64,000 nt of DNA from UBA7672 sp965279085 (GCA_965279085.1 OZ257149.1:3348001-3412000), one strand, 5' to 3'; numbered from the stretch's first letter, positions 8,457 to 17,119 are shown. Notes: generated by a model from the letters alone, not told the origin. Numbers and translations: made by a program.

Positions 8457-9197
8457 TCAGAAGTCTAGTTCGCTTTCGGGCACTTTTTCGGTTTCTTCAG
8501 GCTGAATAGGGGCGTTTGCGATGTCCTGGGCCCGTGTGCGGTCATACAAACGCCTGACTGTGGTATAGGGGTCGACCTGGTTGCGCAGTTCGTTGACCGC
8601 CTCGATCGCTCCTGCGCGGCCGTTTATGCCTCCCAGAATCGCAACACCCATGCGGATCTCGTCGTCGCTCTCGAATTCCGGATAGTTCAACGGGTTGAGC
8701 GCCGCATCCGCGCCGCGGCCGAAGACGTCACGCGGATTCGAAGGGCCGAAGAGGGGAAGGACGAGGTAGGGGCCGGAATCGACGCCCCATTTGCCGAGCG
8801 TCTGGCCGAAATCTTCCTTGGTGCGCTGCATGCCCATGGCGGAGGCAGGGTCGAAAATGCCGCCGATGCCGACAGTGGTGTTGATGATGAAGCGACCGAA
8901 CGTTGCGCCGGCGTCCGGGATCTGTCCCTGCAGCACATGGTTCACGAAGGTCAGCGGCTCGCCGAGATTGTCGCCGAAATTGCCGACGCCTTCGCGGATG
9001 GGTTCGTTCGTGACGGCGCGATAGCCGTGGGCGATCGGCTCCACCACGGCTTTGTCCAGGCCTTCGTTGAAGGAGAACATCTGCCGGTTGAAGTCTTCAT
9101 ATGGGTCGTCGGGGTTCGATCCCGTGGCGCAGCCGGCGAGGGCGAACGCAGCCAGCAGGGAGGCGGCGCCAGGCAGGACAGCCATTTTCGTCGTCAT
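8457..9197 (-). CDS. mlaA: Outer-membrane lipoprotein MlaA (VacJ)
   Basis: A 246-residue lipoprotein. The signal peptide ends in the lipobox LAGC with Cys23 as the lipidation site. The family signature DPYEDFNRQMFSFNE follows at about 31-45, and TLGKWGVDSGPYLVLPLFGPSNPRD is the second conserved block. MlaA sits in the outer membrane with porins and removes phospholipids from the outer leaflet, passing them to MlaC. It is the first gene of the mlaA-mlaC unit. The acidic C-terminal tail (QPEETEKVPESELDF) is probably unstructured. A plausible promoter lies just upstream. Confidence 0.95.
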   Translation of the reverse strand: MTTKMAVLPGAASLLAAFALAGCATGSNPDDPYEDFNRQMFSFNEGLDKAVVEPIAHGYRAVTNEPIREGVGNFGDNLGEPLTFVNHVLQGQIPDAGATFGRFIINTTVGIGGIFDPASAMGMQRTKEDFGQTLGKWGVDSGPYLVLPLFGPSNPRDVFGRGADAALNPLNYPEFESDDEIRMGVAILGGINGRAGAIEAVNELRNQVDPYTTVRRLYDRTRAQDIANAPIQPEETEKVPESELDF

Positions 9198-9222
9198 TCT
9201 CAGGCGCTCCGCTAGCCGGGTC

Positions 9223-9251
9223 GATATGTGTCCGGGGTTTACCTAGGTCAA
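9223..9251 (-). promoter_or_regulatory. Candidate promoter for mlaA-mlaC
   Basis: On the minus strand TTGACC is followed after 16 bases by CATATC, about 30 bases before the mlaA start. The -35 matches the consensus well and the -10 only partly. A second TTGAC on the plus strand is 8 bp away, giving a GTCAA-TTGAC arrangement in this divergent region; no good plus-strand -10 goes with it. Confidence 0.4.
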
Positions 9252-9335
9252 CACCCGTTGACTTGTGTTTCTCAGGATAAGGCTACCGGAGCATTTACCG
9301 CGCCATATGCTACAGCCGATACCGCAGTTGAAAAT

Positions 9336-9365
9336 CATATAAGGATATGTTTATATCGTTATATG
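9336..9365 (+). promoter_or_regulatory. 30-bp operator-like palindrome over the regulator start codon (SahR-type candidate)
   Basis: CATATAAGGATA and TATCGTTATATG are inverted copies matching at 11 of 12 positions around a 6-bp centre. The right arm contains the ATG of the ArsR-methyltransferase gene. A long AT-rich palindrome at the head of a gene for an ArsR-family protein is the usual sign of autoregulation. ArsR-family SahR proteins are known to control methionine/SAM-cycle genes in proteobacteria, and the operon downstream is such a set. The exact SahR consensus for this lineage was not checked. Confidence 0.6.
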
Positions 9366-10340
9366 GAATCCGCAGCGCTGTCCGTTCTGGTCCAGCAGCT
9401 ACGCGCCGCCGGTGAGGTGACGCGGGCGCGGATTCTCGCGCTTCTGGCTCACGGCGAACTCTCGGTGGGTGAGCTCGCGCAGGTTCTCAACCAGAGCCAG
9501 CCGCGCCTGTCGAGGCACCTGAAATTCCTGACTGGAGCGGGACTTGTGGATCGCCTGCCGGAAGGGGCGTGGGTGTTCTATCGCCTGCCGACCGAAGGCC
9601 GAGCGCGGGCGCTGGTGGATACGCTGAACGCGTCGATCGATCCGGATGATGCCGAGATTAAGCGCGACCGGGTGCGACTGGCCGAGGTGAAGGCCGAGCG
9701 GGCCGAGGCGGCGGACGAGTATTTCTCGCGCGTGGCGGACGACTGGGACAGCCTGCGCGCGCTGCATTATTCCGAGACGGATATCGAGAAGGCCGTGCTG
9801 ACCGCCGCCGGACCGGGACCGTTCGATCTGGTGATCGATTTCGGCACGGGCACGGGGCGGATGCTTGCGCTGTTCGCAGGCAAGGCGCGCCGGGTCGAGG
9901 GCATCGATCTCTCGCACCAGATGCTGACGGTGGCGCGCTCGAAGCTGCAGGAAGCGGGCGCGGGCAATGCGTCGGTGCGCCATGGCGATGCCACGGCCTC
10001 GCCCTATCCCGATCATTCGGCAAGCCTGGTGATTATCCATCAGGTATTGCACTTCCTCGATGATCCCGGCCGTGCGCTCGCGGAAGCCGCGCGCGTGCTG
10101 AAGCCCGGCGGTCGGCTGGTCGTGGTGGAGTTTGCGCCGCACACGCTGGAGCGGCTGCGTGCTGAACATGCGCATCGGCATCTTGGCGTCAGCGAAAGCG
10201 ATCTTGAGCGCTGGGCGGAGAAGGCGGGGCTAGCAGTGAAATCCGCGAAGACTTTCCGGTCGCCCGATGGCGACAAGGGCATCGCCGTGACGGTGTGGTC
10301 GGCGGATAGCCAGAAGTCGGCGAAGAGGTCCGCGGCATGA
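9363..10340 (+). CDS. ArsR-family regulator fused to a SAM-dependent methyltransferase domain
   Basis: 325 residues in two parts. Residues 8-80 are an ArsR-type winged helix (EVTRARILALLAHGELSVGELAQ, then QPRLSRHLKFLTGAGLV). Residues 115-325 are a class I methyltransferase with the SAM-binding DFGTGTGR at 159-166 and the post-I region VEGIDLS. It heads a methionine-cycle operon and overlaps metF by four bases (ATGA). The likely role is a repressor that senses SAM or S-adenosylhomocysteine through the methyltransferase-like domain, as proposed for SahR proteins; sensing rather than catalysis is inference. The start is the ATG inside the upstream palindrome. An AAGGA lies 17 bases upstream, far for a ribosome site, so a leaderless or weakly translated start is possible. 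A longer frame reaching back to 9228 would add 45 residues of no family resemblance. Confidence 0.85.
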   Translation: MESAALSVLVQQLRAAGEVTRARILALLAHGELSVGELAQVLNQSQPRLSRHLKFLTGAGLVDRLPEGAWVFYRLPTEGRARALVDTLNASIDPDDAEIKRDRVRLAEVKAERAEAADEYFSRVADDWDSLRALHYSETDIEKAVLTAAGPGPFDLVIDFGTGTGRMLALFAGKARRVEGIDLSHQMLTVARSKLQEAGAGNASVRHGDATASPYPDHSASLVIIHQVLHFLDDPGRALAEAARVLKPGGRLVVVEFAPHTLERLRAEHAHRHLGVSESDLERWAEKAGLAVKSAKTFRSPDGDKGIAVTVWSADSQKSAKRSAA

Positions 10341-11203
10341 GCAAGGCTCCGAAAGTCTCGTTCGAATTCTTCCCGCCGAAGACGGCGGAGATGGAAGACA
10401 AGCTGTGGGATTCGGTCCGGCGGCTGGAACCGTTGCGGCCGGACTATGTGTCGGTGACCTATGGCGCCGGCGGCTCCACGCGCGAGCGTACGCACGGCAT
10501 CGTGCGGCGCATGGCGGCGGAGACGTCGCTGAGCCCGGCGGGGCACATCACCTGCGTCGCCGCGACGAAGCCGGAGATCGACCAGGTCCTCAAGGACTAC
10601 TGGGACGCCGGCGTGAAGCGCATCGTGGCGCTACGCGGCGATCCCACGGCGGGCATCGGCACAAAATACGCGCCGCATCCGGGCGGATATGCCTACGCGT
10701 CCGACCTGATCTCAGGCGCGCGGAAGATCGCGGACTTCGACATTTCGGTTGGCTGCTATCCGGAAGTGCATCCCGACGCGTCCTCGTTGAAGGCGGAGAT
10801 CGACAACCTCAAGCGCAAGTTCGATGCGGGCGCGACGCGGGCGATCACACAGTTCTTCTTCTATCCCGATGTCTATTTCAAGTTCCTCGACACCGCGCGC
10901 AACGCCGGCATCACGCAGCCGATCGTGCCGGGCATCATGCTGCAGTCCAACTTCAAGGGTCTGAAGCGCATGGCCGACCTGTGCGCCACGGCGATCCCCG
11001 CACGCATCGCGGAACTCTATGACGGGCTCGACAACGATGCGGAGACCCGGGATCTCGTGACGGCGCACATCGCGGCGGATCTCTGCAACCGTCTCGCCGA
11101 GCAGGGCGTCGACCATTTCCACTTCTACACGATGAACCGCGCGGGCCTGTCGCTGTCGACATGCCGCCTGCTCGGGATCAAGCCAGAGGCTCAAACGCAA
11201 TGA
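10337..11203 (+). CDS. metF: 5,10-methylenetetrahydrofolate reductase
   Basis: The 288-residue flavoenzyme reduces methylene-THF to methyl-THF, the methyl donor for MetH. It begins with the family motif VSFEFFPPKT (residues 7-16). Then come VSVTYGAGGSTRERT, the block VALRGDP near 97-103, ITQFFFYPDVYF, and the final HFYTMNRAGLS. The TIM-barrel length is typical of the bacterial enzyme. It overlaps its neighbours by ATGA on both sides, so regulator, metF and the first metH half are translationally coupled. The context places it in methionine regeneration. Confidence 0.96.
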   Translation: MSKAPKVSFEFFPPKTAEMEDKLWDSVRRLEPLRPDYVSVTYGAGGSTRERTHGIVRRMAAETSLSPAGHITCVAATKPEIDQVLKDYWDAGVKRIVALRGDPTAGIGTKYAPHPGGYAYASDLISGARKIADFDISVGCYPEVHPDASSLKAEIDNLKRKFDAGATRAITQFFFYPDVYFKFLDTARNAGITQPIVPGIMLQSNFKGLKRMADLCATAIPARIAELYDGLDNDAETRDLVTAHIAADLCNRLAEQGVDHFHFYTMNRAGLSLSTCRLLGIKPEAQTQ

Positions 11204-12264
11204 CCCGGGCAGAACGCATCGCCAAACTGAAGGCCGCATCGAAGGAACGCATCCTGATCCTCGACGGATCGTGGGGCGTGATGTTCCAGAAGATGGGTCT
11301 CGAGGAGAAGGACTATCGCGCCGAGCGCTTCGCCACGCATCCGGGCCAGCTGAAAGGCAACAACGACATCCTGTGCCTGACGCGGCCGGACCTCGTGGCC
11401 GAACTGCACACGATGTATTTCAGCGCCGGCGCCGACATCTCGGAGACGAACACCTTCTCCGCCACCGTGATCGCGCAGGACGACTACAAGCTCGACGCTG
11501 CGGCGGTGTGGGACATCAATTACGAAGGCGCGCGCATCGGACGGAAGGTCGCCGATGAATTCACCGCGAAGGATCCGAGCAAGCCGCGCTTCCTCGCCGG
11601 CTCCATCGGGCCGCTCAACAAGATGCTGTCCATGTCGTCCGATGTGAACGATCCGGGCGCCCGGCTGGTGGACTTCGATGAAGTCTACAACGCTTATCGC
11701 GACCAGATCCGCGCGCTCAACGAGGGCGGGGTGGATCTCTACCTGATCGAGACCATCACGGACACGCTCAACTGCAAGGCCGCGATCAAGGCGATCATGG
11801 ATCTCGAAGCCGAAGGCGTCGAACAACTGCCGATCTGGATTTCAGGCACGATCACCGATCGCTCCGGTCGCACGCTGTCCGGCCAGACGGCGGAAGCCTT
11901 CTGGAATTCGGTGAAGCACGCCAAGCCCTTCGCTGTCGGCTTCAACTGCGCGCTCGGCGCCGACCTGATGCGCCCATTCGTGGCCGAGATGGCGCGCGTG
12001 GCCGACACGCTGGTCGCGGCCTATCCCAACGCCGGCCTGCCCAACGAGATGGGCAAGTATGACGAGCAGCCGCACCAGACGGCGCACGAGCTGGAAGACT
12101 GGGCCAGGGAAGGCCTGGTCAACATCCTCGGCGGCTGCTGCGGCACCACGCCGGACCATATCCGCCACGTCGCGGACGCCGTGAAAGGCGTCAAGCCGCG
12201 CCAACTCGTGCAGCGGGCGCGGGCGCTGCGGCTGGCGGGGCTGGAGCCTTTCGAACTGGCGTAG
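11200..12264 (+). CDS. metH: Methionine synthase, homocysteine-binding half (split MetH)
   Basis: A 354-residue stand-alone homocysteine S-methyltransferase domain, equivalent to the first module of cobalamin-dependent MetH. Visible are ILILDGSWGVMFQ (27-39), the first zinc-ligand region VGFNCALG, and the GGCCGTTPDHI motif with the paired cysteines that complete the zinc site. The B12 and folate modules are not in this protein; they are encoded separately about 2 kb downstream. The start overlaps the metF stop by ATGA. A frame open from 11161 would add 13 residues overlapping metF and is not preferred. Split MetH proteins are known in alphaproteobacteria. Confidence 0.95.
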   Translation: MTRAERIAKLKAASKERILILDGSWGVMFQKMGLEEKDYRAERFATHPGQLKGNNDILCLTRPDLVAELHTMYFSAGADISETNTFSATVIAQDDYKLDAAAVWDINYEGARIGRKVADEFTAKDPSKPRFLAGSIGPLNKMLSMSSDVNDPGARLVDFDEVYNAYRDQIRALNEGGVDLYLIETITDTLNCKAAIKAIMDLEAEGVEQLPIWISGTITDRSGRTLSGQTAEAFWNSVKHAKPFAVGFNCALGADLMRPFVAEMARVADTLVAAYPNAGLPNEMGKYDEQPHQTAHELEDWAREGLVNILGGCCGTTPDHIRHVADAVKGVKPRQLVQRARALRLAGLEPFELA

Positions 12265-12303
12265 TACCGGAGGGGCACCTATCCGGGAGCGTCAGGAGCA
12301 AGC

Positions 12304-13218
12304 ATGTCTGGCCAAACAGCAATGAAGTCCGGCGAGGGATATGCCGGCGGAGCGCTGCCGCCGGAAATGGACCTCGCTTTCTATCGCGCGACTTATGCGG
12401 ACCTGCAGCCGCTGTCGAACGAGCAGCTCGCCCAACACTATGGCGCGTTCGGCCGCAGCGAAGGGCGGATGGCGAGCCCCGCTGGTTCGAGGCACGGCTT
12501 TCTGGCGCTGGTTCCGCCTGACGCAAAAATTCTCGAGATCGGGCCCGGGCACAGCCCGGGCTTCACCAGCGAGAACACCAAGTATTTCGATGTCGTAGAC
12601 TCCGAAGGGCTGCGCAAGCGCGCGCTGCACTACAGCGAGAATCCGGCGCGCGTTCCGCCGCTGGTTCACTACGTCTCGCCCAAGGGCGATCTCGGCATCG
12701 TGCAGGAGCAGTTCGACGTCGTCTATTCATCGCACGCCATCGAGCATCAGCCAGACCTGGTGAAGCATCTGCAGGAAGTCACGCGGCTGCTGGCGCCGGG
12801 CGGCTCCTATTTCGTGATCTGCCCGGACAAGCGCTACTGCTTCGACCGGCATATTCCCGAAAGCTCCATCGGCGAGGTGCTGGAAGCGCACATGGTCGGG
12901 CGCAGCATTCACCGGCCGGCGGACTACATCGATGCGCTGGCGATGGGATCGCACAATGATCCGGTGCGGCACTGGGCGGGCGACAGCCCGCGGCAGGGGA
13001 TCAATGCGGCTCTGGCGACGCAAGCGATTGAGGAGATGCGTGCGGCCAACGGCGCGTATATCGACTGCCACGCCTGGCGCCTGACGCCGACGGGCTTCCG
13101 GGAAATCGTCGAAGCGCTGTACCAGCTTGGCAAGTCGCCGCTTCGCCCTGTTCGTCTCTATGAGACGACGCTCAATCAGAACGATTTCTTCACGGTGCTT
13201 CAGCGCGGCGAGGGCTGA
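12304..13218 (+). CDS. Class I SAM-dependent methyltransferase, substrate unknown
   Basis: 304 residues with a class I methyltransferase core. Motif I is ILEIGPGHSPGF near residue 75-86, followed by YFDVVDSEG. FDVVYSSHAIEHQPDLVKHLQEVTRLLAPGG is the motif IV-V region near 137-170. The N-terminal 50 residues (MDLAFYRATYADLQPLSNEQLAQHYGAFGRSEGR) resemble a short helical segment found beside glycan or polysaccharide enzymes, so a sugar or surface-polymer substrate is possible. It sits 39 bases after the homocysteine half of metH, inside the methionine operon, where a SAM user is a sensible but unproven companion. Confidence 0.8.
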   Translation: MSGQTAMKSGEGYAGGALPPEMDLAFYRATYADLQPLSNEQLAQHYGAFGRSEGRMASPAGSRHGFLALVPPDAKILEIGPGHSPGFTSENTKYFDVVDSEGLRKRALHYSENPARVPPLVHYVSPKGDLGIVQEQFDVVYSSHAIEHQPDLVKHLQEVTRLLAPGGSYFVICPDKRYCFDRHIPESSIGEVLEAHMVGRSIHRPADYIDALAMGSHNDPVRHWAGDSPRQGINAALATQAIEEMRAANGAYIDCHAWRLTPTGFREIVEALYQLGKSPLRPVRLYETTLNQNDFFTVLQRGEG

Positions 13219-13228
13219 GAGGAAGGTC

Positions 13229-13792
13229 ATGGCCAAGTTCTATGAGCGGCTGGAAGACAAGCACGTCGCCTTCATCAAGGCGCAGAAGATGTTCTTCGTC
13301 GCGACGGCGCCGCTGTCGGATGCGGGCCGCGTGAACCTCAGCCCCAAGGGATACGACAGCTTCCGCGTCATCGGGCCGAACCGTGTGGCGTATGCGGACC
13401 TCGGGGGTTCGGGCGCGGAAACACTGGCGCATGTGCGCGAGAACGGGCGCATCACCTTCATGTTCTGCGCCTATCAGGGCGCGGCGAACATCATGCGGCT
13501 CTATGGCCGTGGCGAGGTGATGCAGTTCAACGATCCCGGCTTTGCGGACGAGATCGCGAAGTTCCCGCCGGGCCATGAGCGCGCGCGCGACATCATCTTC
13601 GCGGACATAACGGCGGTACAGGACAGCTGCGGCTGGGCTGTGCCGTTCATGGAGTACAAGGGCGAACGCGACCAGCTGCTCCGCTACATCGAGATCAAGC
13701 CGCTGGAAGAGTGGCACGAGAGCCGTCTGACGAAGAACGCGCAGAGCATCGATGGGCTACCGGGGCTGATCAGGCCGAAGGCTGCGGAATGA
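13229..13792 (+). CDS. Pyridoxamine 5'-phosphate oxidase-like (FMN split-barrel) protein
   Basis: A 187-residue protein of the PNPOx-like split-barrel class (FFVATAPLSDAGRVNLSPKG near 22-41, then YADLGGSGAETLAHVRENGRITFMF). Such proteins usually bind FMN, F420 or heme. This one belongs to the broad group not known to be true PNP oxidases. It starts 10 bases after the methyltransferase stop with AGGAAGG as ribosome site, and its stop overlaps the RidA start by ATGA. A pyridoxal- or flavin-linked role beside RidA, which handles products of PLP enzymes, is attractive but inferred from position. Confidence 0.8.
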   Translation: MAKFYERLEDKHVAFIKAQKMFFVATAPLSDAGRVNLSPKGYDSFRVIGPNRVAYADLGGSGAETLAHVRENGRITFMFCAYQGAANIMRLYGRGEVMQFNDPGFADEIAKFPPGHERARDIIFADITAVQDSCGWAVPFMEYKGERDQLLRYIEIKPLEEWHESRLTKNAQSIDGLPGLIRPKAAE

Positions 13793-14289
13793 AGTATCTT
13801 GCGGTTTCTCTTGTGCTGCCGCTGGCGGGTTGCGTCATCGCGGATGTAACCGAAGTGTCGCCGCAGGCAGGCGACATCGCGCGCGTGTATGCATCGTCGA
13901 CCGCGTTCTACGCGAAGAGTATCGTGATCCCACCGGGATACGAGACGATCCGCCTGCCGGGCATCGTTGCTGATCCGGTGACGCCGGGCGGCAGCGAGCT
14001 GGGCGATACCGAACGGCAGGCCGAGAGTGTCTTCGGCAAGATCGCGGCTGCGCTCGCGGAGATTGGCGCGAGCGAGGCTGATGTCGTTGCGATGACCGTC
14101 TATCTCGCCGCGCCGGCGCCGGGCGGCGGCATGGATTTCGACGGGATGATGCGCGCCTATGGCCGCCATTACGGCAGCGCCTCGCAACCCAATCGTCCCG
14201 TTCGTTCGACAGTGCAGGTGGCCGGGCTGGTACGTCCCGGCATGCTAGTCGAGATCGAAGTCACTGCCGCGCGCAAGCCGCGGCAATAG
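13789..14289 (+). CDS. RidA/YjgF-family protein with lipoprotein signal
   Basis: A 166-residue protein whose first 15 residues (MKYLAVSLVLPLAGC) form a short lipoprotein signal with the lipobox LAGC and Cys15. The remainder is a Rid domain. RSTVQVAGL at 139-147 carries the conserved arginine used by active enamine/imine deaminases, followed by VEIEVTA at 154-160. Standard RidA is cytosolic, about 130 residues long, and removes 2-aminoacrylate. A lipid-anchored version would act in the periplasm. The start is fixed by the ATGA overlap with the PNPOx-like gene, and no alternative start would remove the signal without losing the coupling. Substrate is unknown. Confidence 0.8.
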   Translation: MKYLAVSLVLPLAGCVIADVTEVSPQAGDIARVYASSTAFYAKSIVIPPGYETIRLPGIVADPVTPGGSELGDTERQAESVFGKIAAALAEIGASEADVVAMTVYLAAPAPGGGMDFDGMMRAYGRHYGSASQPNRPVRSTVQVAGLVRPGMLVEIEVTAARKPRQ

Positions 14290-14308
14290 TCACGCCTGAA
14301 AGCAGTTC

Positions 14309-16945
14309 ATGTCCGAGTCCGTTCCCCAGACCGCATCCTTCATCAACATCGGTGAGCGCACCAACGTCACCGGATCGGCGGCGTTCAAGAAGCTGATCGT
14401 CGAGGGTAACTTCGCGGCGGCAGTCGATGTTGCGCGTCAGCAGGTGCAGAACGGCGCGCAGATCATCGACGTGAACATGGACGAGGGGCTGCTGGATTCG
14501 AAAGCGGCGATGCGGACTTTCCTGCGCCTGATCGCGGCGGAGCCGGATATCGCCAAGGTTCCGATCATGGTGGATTCGTCCAAGTGGGAGGTGATCGAGG
14601 AGGGGCTGAAAAACGTTCAGGGCAAGGCGATCGTCAACTCGATCTCGATGAAGGAAGGCGAGAAGCAGTTCCTCGACCAAGCGCGCAAGGCGTTGAGCTA
14701 TGGCGCGGCCGTGGTCGTGATGGCGTTCGACGAGCAGGGGCAGGCGGACACCGCAACGCGCAAGTACGAGATTTCGAAACGCGCCTACGACCTGCTGGTC
14801 AGCATCGGCTTTCCGCCGGAAGACATCATCTTCGATCCGAACATCTTCGCCGTCGCGACCGGCATTGAAGAGCACAACAACTACGCCGTCGACTTCTTCG
14901 AAGGCGTGAAGATGATCAAGCAGAATCTGCCCTACGCGCGGACGTCGGGCGGATTGTCGAACGTGTCGTTCTCATTCCGCGGCAATGAGCCGGTGCGGCG
15001 CGCGATGCACTCGGTGTTCCTGTATCACGCCATCAAGCTCGGTTTCGACATGGCGATCGTGAACGCCGGCCAGCTCGACATCTACGACAACATCGACCCC
15101 GAACTGCGCGAGCGCGTCGAGGACGTCATCCTCAATCGCCGCCCTGATGGCACGGATCGCCTGCTGGAGATCGCGGAACGCTATCGCGGGCAGAAGGGTG
15201 AAGTGCATAAGAAGGACCTCAGCTGGCGCCAGAAGCCGGTCAAGGATCGCCTTGCGCACGCGCTGGTCAACGGCATCACGGAATTCATCGTCGAGGATAC
15301 TGAGGCGGCGCGTTTGACGGTCGAGCGGCCGCTACACGTGATCGAAGGCCCGCTGATGGACGGGATGAACATCGTCGGCGACCTGTTCGGGGCGGGGAAG
15401 ATGTTCCTGCCGCAGGTAGTGAAGTCGGCGCGCGTGATGAAGGCGGCGGTCGCGCACCTTATGCCGTTCATGGAGGAAGAGAAGCTCCGCACCGGCATGG
15501 CTGACAAGTCCAACGGCGTCGTCATCATGGCGACGGTGAAGGGTGATGTACACGACATCGGCAAGAACATTGTCGGGGTGGTCCTGCAGTGCAACGGCTA
15601 CAAGGTCATCGACCTTGGCGTGATGGTGCCGGCGGAGAAGATTCTCGAGACGGCGCAGCGCGAGAATGCCGACATGATCGGCCTCTCGGGCCTGATCACG
15701 CCGTCGCTGGACGAGATGGTTTACTTCGCGAGCGAGATGCAGCGACTGGGCATTCACAAGCCGTTGCTGATCGGCGGGGCGACGACCAGCCCCGCGCACA
15801 CCGCGATCAAGATCGAGCCGATGTTCAAGCATGCGCCGGTGGTTCACGTGCTGGATGCTAGCCGTGCGGTCGGCGTGGTGAGCCAGCTGATCGGCGATGA
15901 CTCGCGCGACAAGTTCTGGGCGGACATGCGCGAGAAGTACCAGAAGATCCGCGACTCGCGCTCAGGCGGGCAGGCGAAGGCGCGTGTATCGTTGGCCGCG
16001 GCGCGGGAGATGGCGCCGAAGATTGACTGGCGCACATACGCGCCGCCGAAGCCGAGCTTCCTGGGCGTGCGCGAGATCGAGGCCGACCTTGCCACTTTGG
16101 CGCGTTACATCGACTGGACCCCGTATTTTGCGAGCTGGGATCTCGTCGGCCGCTATCCGATGATCCTCGAAGACGATATCGTTGGCGAGGCCGCACAGTC
16201 GCTCTGGAAAGACACACAGGGCCTGCTCCAGCAGATGATCGGCGAGCAGTGGATCAAGGCGAAGGGCGTTGTCGGCTTCTGGCCCGCGAACCGCGATGGC
16301 GACGACGTCATCGTCTGGCAGGACGACACCCGCAAAACGGAAGTCGCCCGCTTCCACACTTTGCGCCAGCAGATGGAGAAGACGAACGAGAAGGGTCAGC
16401 TCGCGCTGGCCGACTACGTTGCCACGCAGGCGCCCGACTATATCGGCGGCTTCGCCGTCACCGCCGGCCATGGCGAGCTGGCGAAAGCGAAGGAGTTCGT
16501 CGACAAGGGCGATGATTATTCGTCGATCATCGTGAAGGCGCTGGCCGATCGTTTCGCTGAAGCCTTCGCCGAGTACATGCACGAACAGGTGCGCCGCGAA
16601 CTGTGGGGCTATGCCGCCGACGAGACGCTCACCAACGATGATCTGATCGGCGAGAAGTATCAGGGCATCCGCCCGGCGCCTGGCTATCCCTCGCAGCCGG
16701 ACCACACCGAGAAGAAGACGCTGTTCGATCTCCTCGGCGCGACCGAGAAAGCCGGCATCGAACTCACGTCGAGCTACGCGATGAACCCGCCTGCCAGCGT
16801 CTCTGGCCTCTACCTGTCCCATCCGGAGGCGGTTTATTTTGCCGTGGGCCGGATCGAAAAAGACCAGGTCGAGGATTACGCCCGCCGCAAGGGTTGGGAC
16901 CTCGAAACCGCCGAACGCTGGCTGCGCCCGATCCTCAACTACTGA
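14309..16945 (+). CDS. metH: Methionine synthase, folate/cobalamin/reactivation half (split MetH)
   Basis: 878 residues carrying the remaining three MetH modules. The pterin (methyl-THF) domain opens with FINIGERTNVTGS (11-23). The cobalamin cap and Rossmann domain carry DVHDIG at 413-418, with His415 as the B12 lower ligand, then GLSGLITPSLDEM. The SAM-dependent reactivation domain occupies about 570-878 with RPAPGYPSQPDH. Together with the homocysteine half it makes a complete B12-dependent methionine synthase that takes methyl from methyl-THF. It starts 19 bases after the ridA-like gene and ends the operon. The two halves must associate in trans. Confidence 0.97.
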   Translation: MSESVPQTASFINIGERTNVTGSAAFKKLIVEGNFAAAVDVARQQVQNGAQIIDVNMDEGLLDSKAAMRTFLRLIAAEPDIAKVPIMVDSSKWEVIEEGLKNVQGKAIVNSISMKEGEKQFLDQARKALSYGAAVVVMAFDEQGQADTATRKYEISKRAYDLLVSIGFPPEDIIFDPNIFAVATGIEEHNNYAVDFFEGVKMIKQNLPYARTSGGLSNVSFSFRGNEPVRRAMHSVFLYHAIKLGFDMAIVNAGQLDIYDNIDPELRERVEDVILNRRPDGTDRLLEIAERYRGQKGEVHKKDLSWRQKPVKDRLAHALVNGITEFIVEDTEAARLTVERPLHVIEGPLMDGMNIVGDLFGAGKMFLPQVVKSARVMKAAVAHLMPFMEEEKLRTGMADKSNGVVIMATVKGDVHDIGKNIVGVVLQCNGYKVIDLGVMVPAEKILETAQRENADMIGLSGLITPSLDEMVYFASEMQRLGIHKPLLIGGATTSPAHTAIKIEPMFKHAPVVHVLDASRAVGVVSQLIGDDSRDKFWADMREKYQKIRDSRSGGQAKARVSLAAAREMAPKIDWRTYAPPKPSFLGVREIEADLATLARYIDWTPYFASWDLVGRYPMILEDDIVGEAAQSLWKDTQGLLQQMIGEQWIKAKGVVGFWPANRDGDDVIVWQDDTRKTEVARFHTLRQQMEKTNEKGQLALADYVATQAPDYIGGFAVTAGHGELAKAKEFVDKGDDYSSIIVKALADRFAEAFAEYMHEQVRRELWGYAADETLTNDDLIGEKYQGIRPAPGYPSQPDHTEKKTLFDLLGATEKAGIELTSSYAMNPPASVSGLYLSHPEAVYFAVGRIEKDQVEDYARRKGWDLETAERWLRPILNY

Positions 16946-16960
16946 AACTTCAAGGGCTAA

Positions 16961-17001
16961 CCCCGGGGAACGACGTGTTCCAGGTCGACAAGGCCCCGGG
17001 G
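16961..17001 (+). terminator. Structured region after metH, possible terminator
   Basis: Two self-complementary CCCCGGGG blocks can pair across 25 bases. The stretch overlapping the first block folds into its own small hairpin (GGAAC-GACGT-GTTCC). It lies 16 bases after the metH stop and before the TonB receptor gene. No T-run follows, so intrinsic termination is uncertain. Confidence 0.35.
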
Positions 17002-17119
17002 CTGCGCTTCATTGCCCCCGAGGGGCGAGCCCGGCTGTCATCAAAAGTCTTAAGCCGGATTCACACATAAGAAACGCCGCCGGAGCAATAGCTACTGGAC
17101 GTGGCGCGAGGAGGGGACC

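Noticed and set aside
9198..9362. Possible SAM or SAH riboswitch before the methionine operon
   Set aside because: I could not find the conserved stems or the SAM-II pseudoknot pattern. A protein operator over the start codon explains the region better.
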